Shown in pieces: positions 59,499 through 64,000 of a stretch of 64,000 bases of DNA. The position numbers were made by a program, and so were the translations under genes. Each line of letters starts with the position of its first letter. Position 1 is the stretch's first letter. This stretch comes from Corynebacterium tuberculostearicum (lineage in GTDB: Bacteria > Actinomycetota > Actinomycetes > Mycobacteriales > Mycobacteriaceae), in NCBI RefSeq assembly GCF_013408445.1, contig NZ_JACBZL010000001.1, positions 496,001 through 560,000 on the forward strand, written 5' to 3'. The notes below the pieces were generated by a model, which was not told where the DNA came from, did no database searches, and was given only the letters and a program-made list of their open reading frames with translations.

Positions 59499-60344
59499 CT
59501 AAAAGCGGGCGATGCGCAAATCGGAAGCCAAAATTGCTTCCGCTCCAAGTTGGGAAAGTCGGTCCATGACTTGGTTAGCTTGCTTCTTCGGAACCATCGC
59601 TCGCACTGCCACCCAGTCCTCACGGGCCAAAGGCGACACCGTAGGACCGGTCAATCCTGGAGTAATACCAGCGGCTGCATCGAGGTTGGATTGAGCGATG
59701 TTGTAGTCGATCATCAGATAGGTGCGAGCGTGCAGAATTCCCTGAATGCGGTCGAGCACTACCTGCTCTTCCTCAGTGACCTCTACCCCCGTGCGCTTAA
59801 TGACTACCGCCTCGGATTCAATGATCGGCTCCCCGAATGGTGCTAACCCTTGCTGGCGCAAAGTAGTACCAGTTGACACGACATCAGCAATAACATCGGC
59901 AACCCCTAGCCGGATGGAGATCTCTACGGCGCCGTCCAATCGAATAACATCGGCCTCAATCCCATGTGCGGCGAGGCTTGCGCGGACAAGATTGGGGTAC
60001 GACGTCGCGATCCGCCGCCCAGCTAGTTGAGAGATATCCCACTCCTCCCCCTGCGGGGCTGCGTACCGGAACGTGGACCCACCAAAGCCTAAAGGCAGCA
60101 CTTCATCAAAGTTCGCTTTAGAGTCAAGCGCCAAGTCCCGGCCCGTAATGCCTAGGTCTAAGACGCCGCGGGCAACATAGATGGCGATGTCTTTTGGTCG
60201 CAGGAAAAAGAACTCAACTCCGTTATCGGAATCCACTACGTTGAGCGCCTTGGAATGCCCGCGGCCCTTATAACCGGCCTCTGTAAGGATCTCCACGGCA
60301 GCTTCTGACAACGTGCCCTTATTCGGTACAGCAATCTTGATCAT
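59499..60344 (-). CDS. hisG: ATP phosphoribosyltransferase (long form)
   Basis: 281 residues. [41 protein letters not shown] and the PRPP loop [20 protein letters not shown]. The C-terminal regulatory ACT-like domain (about 210-281, [20 protein letters not shown]) binds histidine for feedback inhibition, which makes it the long, HisZ-independent form. First step of histidine synthesis. Located 29 nt after hisE. Confidence 0.96.
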   Translation of the reverse strand: MIKIAVPNKGTLSEAAVEILTEAGYKGRGHSKALNVVDSDNGVEFFFLRPKDIAIYVARGVLDLGITGRDLALDSKANFDEVLPLGFGGSTFRYAAPQGEEWDISQLAGRRIATSYPNLVRASLAAHGIEADVIRLDGAVEISIRLGVADVIADVVSTGTTLRQQGLAPFGEPIIESEAVVIKRTGVEVTEEEQVVLDRIQGILHARTYLMIDYNIAQSNLDAAAGITPGLTGPTVSPLAREDWVAVRAMVPKKQANQVMDRLSQLGAEAILASDLRIARF

Positions 60345-60373
60345 GCGGATCCTTCCATCCTGTGGGGTGTTGC

Positions 60374-60637
60374 CTAGAGGTACTTATAAAGGTCTTCAGG
60401 GGTAAGTCCGCGCTTAAGCATCATGACCTGAGTCCAATAAAGCAGCTGGGACATCTCTTCCGCCAGCTCATCGTCGGACTGATATTCGGCGGCGATCCAT
60501 ACTTCCCCGGCTTCTTCGATGATCTTTTTACCGATGAAATGCTCGCCTTTATCTAGCGCGGCAACGGTGTCAGAACCAGCTGGACGCTGGTCGGCCTTCT
60601 CGGCTAATTCGGCAAAAAGAGTCTCAAAGTTCTTCAC
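60374..60637 (-). CDS. hisE: Phosphoribosyl-ATP pyrophosphatase
   Basis: 87 residues. MazG-like helical fold with [40 protein letters not shown] (the EEAxE metal motif) and [20 protein letters not shown]. It hydrolyses phosphoribosyl-ATP in step two of histidine synthesis. Forms the hisE-hisG operon found throughout actinobacteria. Confidence 0.96.
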   Translation of the reverse strand: MKNFETLFAELAEKADQRPAGSDTVAALDKGEHFIGKKIIEEAGEVWIAAEYQSDDELAEEMSQLLYWTQVMMLKRGLTPEDLYKYL

Positions 60638-60689
60638 GTCTACCTATGGTTCCACAGGTAGTTAGAGGATGTAGGGGAACTCTAAATTT

Positions 60690-61412
60690 CTATTGCCGCA
60701 CCGAAATCTTAGCGAACCACTCATATACGTCGGTGGCCTTAGCCCCAGCGAGATGCCGCGAATCGCGGAGGCGAGAAATTTCGGTGATCTCTGGCGCTAT
60801 CTCAACCTGGTTATCTTCTGGCAGCCCGATCACCGCACAGCCGGCATCGACTGCGGCGCGCATGCCGGTTGCGGAATCTTCGAAAACTAAGCACTCTGCG
60901 GGATCTGCTCCGATGCGGCGGGCGGCTTCGCGGTACATATCCGGTGCTGGTTTGCCGGCAGGAACCTCATCCCCGCAGATAGTATCGACGAAATACTGCC
61001 GCCCCAACGCAGTGATAGCAGCATCGGCAACATTACGTTCGGTATTCGTCGTGACCATCATGGGCACCCCATCCGCTTTCAGCTCCTGGAGCAAGGCAGG
61101 AATTCCCGGAAAGATCTCCAACTTGCGAGCAAAAAGACCCTTGACATAGTCAAACATCTGGGTGCGGTAACGCTCGCTGTCACCGGGTTGCAGCGTCACT
61201 CCCGCATTATCCGCGCAGATTCCCAAGGTGGTATCAAAGGTCGCGCCCACAGTAGCCAGGCGCTGGGTGGGAGTGAGCCGTTTGCCCAGCAGTTCTGAAA
61301 GATAAAACGTTGCCTCCGCCCAGAGGGGCTCCGAATTGGTGAGGGTGCCATCCATATCCCAGAAGATGGCGGCGGGCTTAGTCCGGCTGGAAGCGGCGGT
61401 GGAGTTCGACAC
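60690..61412 (-). CDS. HAD-family hydrolase (beta-phosphoglucomutase-like)
   Basis: 240 residues from GTG 61412, chosen because TAGCTT stands 7 nt upstream; a longer frame to 61469 has no promoter or ribosome binding site support. Motif I FWDMDGTLTNSE (nucleophile Asp and DxD), a helical cap (LGKRLTPTQRLATVGATFDT), motif II VTTNTER, motif III Lys in PAGKPAPDMY, motif IV VFEDSATGM. Phosphatase or mutase of a small sugar or nucleotide phosphate; substrate unknown. Confidence 0.9.
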   Translation of the reverse strand: MSNSTAASSRTKPAAIFWDMDGTLTNSEPLWAEATFYLSELLGKRLTPTQRLATVGATFDTTLGICADNAGVTLQPGDSERYRTQMFDYVKGLFARKLEIFPGIPALLQELKADGVPMMVTTNTERNVADAAITALGRQYFVDTICGDEVPAGKPAPDMYREAARRIGADPAECLVFEDSATGMRAAVDAGCAVIGLPEDNQVEIAPEITEISRLRDSRHLAGAKATDVYEWFAKISVRQ

Positions 61413-61419
61413 GGGAATA

Positions 61420-61425
61420 AAGCTA
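61420..61425 (-). promoter_or_regulatory. -10 box of the HAD gene, leaderless spacing
   Basis: TAGCTT followed by 7 nt and GTG 61412. Confidence 0.5.
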
Positions 61426-61535
61426 GCTTTCTCTATCAGGAAAAGTGGCACCGTCCACGTTGGAGGCACACGGCGGTGAGCGCTAGGCTGCGCGGATGGC
61501 GCAAACTAGCACTCACTAATGCGGAAGGAAAGGAC

Positions 61536-61919
61536 CTAGAAGTCCAGTTCCGGAATCTGCGACAGGGCTTCGTCGTCTGCTCCGGTGGCCGCGCTGGCGT
61601 TATAGATAAGCTCAGAGAGCTCTTCCTTTTCCTCTGGCTCGAGAACGGCATCGTGCTGAGCGCGATTAAAATCTGCCAACTTACGAACGGTCTTGGACAA
61701 GACGGTGACCAACTGTGGTCCGTCTGGATCGTCCGGAAGAGCATCCAGCCCATCGAGCATCTGCTCAAGGTGGCCGCGCAGCTCTGGGAGGACGTTGGCG
61801 TCAAACGGTGCCTCCCAGAACTCCTTTTCCTCTTCCTTGAGGTAATCGCCGGTGGCGAAGGACTTCAGGTCACTAATGAACTCATCTACGGTGGGCTGGA
61901 AATCGGCGCGAATGCTCAT
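61536..61919 (-). CDS. Conserved corynebacterial protein of unknown function
   Basis: 127 residues, acidic and helical (DEFISDLKSFATGDYLKEEE, KEFWEAPFDANVLPELRGHL, LEPEEKEELSELIYNASAA). No catalytic motif or membrane segment seen. It lies between mshC and the HAD gene in the same direction, 24 nt after mshC, and is probably transcribed with it. Confidence 0.75.
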   Translation of the reverse strand: MSIRADFQPTVDEFISDLKSFATGDYLKEEEKEFWEAPFDANVLPELRGHLEQMLDGLDALPDDPDGPQLVTVLSKTVRKLADFNRAQHDAVLEPEEKEELSELIYNASAATGADDEALSQIPELDF

Positions 61920-61943
61920 GCTGTAGATACTGCCCTATCTTGC

Positions 61944-63182
61944 CTAAGCCTGCACGCCGAGGAGCGAATTTAGTGCGGTGCGAACCAAATCGGCCGCGCC
62001 GTCCTCGTCCGTGCCACGGTCGGCCTCTGCCCACTCATCCACGGCAGCGAGCGCGGCCGGGGTATCAAGGTCGTTCGCGATTGCGGCACGCAGCTTGGCG
62101 ACGACCCCTTCGGCTCCTGCCATGCTTCCCGGCTGCGCCAGGGCCTCCCGCCATGCGGCGAGGCGGCGCTTAGCGGCGTCGAGCGCCTCGTCGGACCAGT
62201 CGCGCTCGTCGCGGTAATGGCCTGCGAAGACGCCCAAGCGGATAGCGGAGGGATCTTCACCCGCTCCTACGAGCTTGTGGACGAAGACGAGGTTGCCCAA
62301 GGACTTAGACATCTTGACCCCGTCGAGGCCGATCATGCCGGTATGCACGTAGAACTGTGCCATGCGCTCAACGTTGAGGGCGGCCTCGGCGTGGGCAGCG
62401 GAAAACTCATGATGTGGGAACTTCAGGTCGCTGCCGCCACCCTGGATATCAAAGGTTGATCCCAAGCGGTTGGTAGCGATGGCGGAACATTCAATATGCC
62501 AACCCGGGCGACCAGGCCCAAAGGGCGAATCCCATGCCGGCTCGCCCTCGCGGTGGGCACGCCAGATGAGTGCGTCGAGCGGATTCTTCTTCCCTGGGCG
62601 GTCGGGGTCGCCGCCGCGCTCGGCAAAGAAGGTGCGCATCTCTTCGGCAGAGTAATTGGACTCATAACCAAAGCGCTCGGTGGCCTCGATGGAGGCGTAG
62701 ATATCTGGGTGCTCAGGGTCGTCTACGACGTAGGCCGCCCCGACATCAAGCAGCTTTTGCACCATCTCCACGACCTCATCGACGGCTTCCATGGCGCCGA
62801 TATAGTCCTGCGGCGGGAAAACGGAGAGCAGCTCCATATCGGAACGGAAGAGATCAATTTGAGAAGTGCCGAGCTCACGCCAATCTACACCGTCGCGTTC
62901 AGCACGTTCGAATAGCGGATCATCGACGTCGGTGATGTTTTGGACGTAGTGAACCTTCTTCCCGGCATCCAGGAATGCACGGTAGATGAGGTCAAAGGTC
63001 AGGTACGTGGCGGCATGGCCCAAGTGGGTGGAGTCATAGGGCGTGATGCCACACACGTACATGGTGGCGGTATCCCCTGCGACCTCTACGGGAGCGATGG
63101 TTTGGTTCGCGGAATCGTACAAGCGCAGCTGTGCCGCATCACCTGGCACAGGGCGGAAGGAAGGTGTTGGCCAAGAATGCAT
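61944..63182 (-). CDS. mshC: Cysteine:GlcN-Ins ligase of mycothiol synthesis
   Basis: 412 residues from ATG 63182. A class I cysteinyl-tRNA-synthetase paralogue lacking the anticodon-binding domain: zinc/cysteine site [40 protein letters not shown], and the KMSKS loop [12 protein letters not shown]. It joins cysteine to glucosaminyl-inositol, the third step toward mycothiol, the actinobacterial thiol. The N-terminus [15 protein letters not shown] is typical of MshC. TAGTAT 7 nt before the ATG predicts a leaderless mRNA. Confidence 0.96.
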   Translation of the reverse strand: MHSWPTPSFRPVPGDAAQLRLYDSANQTIAPVEVAGDTATMYVCGITPYDSTHLGHAATYLTFDLIYRAFLDAGKKVHYVQNITDVDDPLFERAERDGVDWRELGTSQIDLFRSDMELLSVFPPQDYIGAMEAVDEVVEMVQKLLDVGAAYVVDDPEHPDIYASIEATERFGYESNYSAEEMRTFFAERGGDPDRPGKKNPLDALIWRAHREGEPAWDSPFGPGRPGWHIECSAIATNRLGSTFDIQGGGSDLKFPHHEFSAAHAEAALNVERMAQFYVHTGMIGLDGVKMSKSLGNLVFVHKLVGAGEDPSAIRLGVFAGHYRDERDWSDEALDAAKRRLAAWREALAQPGSMAGAEGVVAKLRAAIANDLDTPAALAAVDEWAEADRGTDEDGAADLVRTALNSLLGVQA

Positions 63183-63189
63183 AGCCACC

Positions 63190-63195
63190 ATACTA
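63190..63195 (-). promoter_or_regulatory. -10 box of mshC, leaderless spacing
   Basis: TAGTAT followed by 7 nt and ATG 63182. Confidence 0.6.
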
Positions 63196-63207
63196 ACGCG
63201 GCGTGCC

Positions 63208-64000
63208 TTAGAGCGGCTGCAGGACTCCCAATGCCAGGAGGATCATGACGAGCACGCCGACCGGGATGCGGTAAGCGGCAAACCAAGAGAAGGAGTGGTT
63301 ACCCACAAACTTCAGCAGCCACGCAATGGAGGCGTAGCCCAGTACAAAGGCGATGCCAGTGCCGACCAGAAGCTGCAGGCCGGAGGCGGCTTGGCCTGAT
63401 TCGGGAGAAAAGGCGTCGGGAAGCGAGAAAAGGCCCGAAGCCAGCACGGCTGGAATGGCGAGCAAGAAGCTAAAGCGAGTGGCCACCTCGCGGTCCAGCC
63501 CCAGGAATAGACCACCGGAAATGGTGCCGCCGGAGCGGGAAACGCCCGGAATGAGCGCCAAGCATTGGCACAGGCCCATAATAATGGCGTCTTTCATGGT
63601 CAACTGGTCAAAACCGCGTTCCTTCTTGCCCACTTTTTCTGCGGCGATGAAGACGAAGGAAAAGAGGATGAGCATAGCGGCGGTGATCCACAGGTTGCGC
63701 AGGGCGCCGCGGATAGCGTCCTCGAATGCGAAGCCGATGATGCCGATGGGAATGGAACCCACGATGACCATCCACCCCATGCGCCAGTCCTGGCCACGAG
63801 AGGCTTTATCGGTCCAGCCACGGAACCAGCCGGAGAGAATCTGCCAAATCATTGGGGCGAAATAGACCAACACAGCCAGCTCCGTGCCCAGCTGGATAAC
63901 TGCGGTGAAGGACGCGCCGGCGTCGTTGCCCCAAAAAAGCTCGGAAACAATGCGCAGGTGACCGGAGGAACTTACCGGAAGAAACTCGGTAAGCCCCTGC
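63208..64000 (-). CDS. uppP: Undecaprenyl-diphosphatase UppP (N-terminus beyond the window)
   Basis: 264 complete codons are visible; the start lies beyond 64000. The first visible residues [17 protein letters not shown] are the conserved BacA/UppP motif, and a second one, [20 protein letters not shown], follows at about residue 155. Around seven membrane helices follow the family pattern. It dephosphorylates undecaprenyl (decaprenyl) diphosphate so that the lipid carrier can be reused in wall synthesis, and can give bacitracin resistance. Its stop is 25 nt from the mshC start. Confidence 0.95.
   Translation of the reverse strand, partial: QGLTEFLPVSSSGHLRIVSELFWGNDAGASFTAVIQLGTELAVLVYFAPMIWQILSGWFRGWTDKASRGQDWRMGWMVIVGSIPIGIIGFAFEDAIRGALRNLWITAAMLILFSFVFIAAEKVGKKERGFDQLTMKDAIIMGLCQCLALIPGVSRSGGTISGGLFLGLDREVATRFSFLLAIPAVLASGLFSLPDAFSPESGQAASGLQLLVGTGIAFVLGYASIAWLLKFVGNHSFSWFAAYRIPVGVLVMILLALGVLQPL

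Noticed and set aside
1..64000. CRISPR array, prophage or integrative element
   Set aside because: No regularly spaced repeats, integrase, phage structural genes or attachment-site duplication at the tRNA-Pro gene were seen; apart from the two IS elements the gene order is that of a normal corynebacterial chromosome.

Overview
The window is chromosomal DNA of a Corynebacterium. Genus-level markers are OdhI (FHA inhibitor of 2-oxoglutarate dehydrogenase), FtsR, RbpA, mycothiol ligase MshC, separate Ppm1 and Lnt proteins, AspA with a long Lys-rich N-terminus, and a pupylation locus that lacks the 20S proteasome genes. I cannot fix the species from sequence alone.

Layout. 1-3400 is an accessory patch: the start of an unknown leftward gene, an IS3-family element (311-1612), a small antitoxin-like gene (1713-1886) and a second, IS150-like IS3-family element (1950-3388). 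Both elements have terminal inverted repeats and 3-bp target duplications. 3.5-9.3 kb holds a double-TetR protein, a leftward ABC exporter / two-component operon, a divergent CadD-type transporter and tRNA-Pro(GGG). 9.3-16 kb holds YchJ, an alpha/beta-hydrolase-OsmC fusion, then rightward secA2, odhI, ftsR, a DUF151 gene and a second MerR gene. 16-27.3 kb has a VWA-like anchored protein, a DEAD-box helicase, gnd, a thioesterase, an enoyl-reductase-like protein, corA, a methyltransferase and the thiM-thiE-thiD/tenA operon behind a TPP riboswitch. 27.5-35 kb has ndh, a CFA-synthase-like protein with a degenerate SAM motif, a DyP peroxidase, a gene-poor stretch, YceI with an unlisted 58-aa membrane protein, a zinc-finger-like protein and rbpA. 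34.3-43 kb has ppm1-lnt-fxsA, a truncated CobG-like protein, an SDR, an M24 peptidase and helY. 43-54.3 kb is the conserved block arc-dop-pup-pafA-pafB-pafC-tatA-tatC-helY with trmI, an M18 peptidase and a RecB-like nuclease. 54.3-64 kb has fhs, a Dcu transporter, aspA, hisE-hisG, a HAD hydrolase, a conserved small protein, mshC and the partial uppP.

Functional themes. ARC, Dop, Pup and PafA can tag and unfold proteins, but prcBA is absent and ARC lacks the C-terminal QYL proteasome-docking tail, so the system must act without a proteasome. AspA and Dcu form an aspartate/fumarate module with a GlxR/CRP-like site (TGTG-N8-CACA) upstream of dcu. The Ppm1/Lnt pair and UppP serve the cell envelope.

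The most general sequence pattern is transcriptional: at least nine starts lie exactly 7 nt after a TAnnnT -10 hexamer, the signature of leaderless mRNAs. Other signals are two IS elements that both sit inside reconstructable stem-loops, a perfect 12-bp inverted repeat whose distal arm touches the ribosome binding site of a MerR gene, and several enzyme-like proteins lacking catalytic residues (OsmC without cysteines, CFA-like without a SAM glycine motif, CobG-like without its cofactor region).
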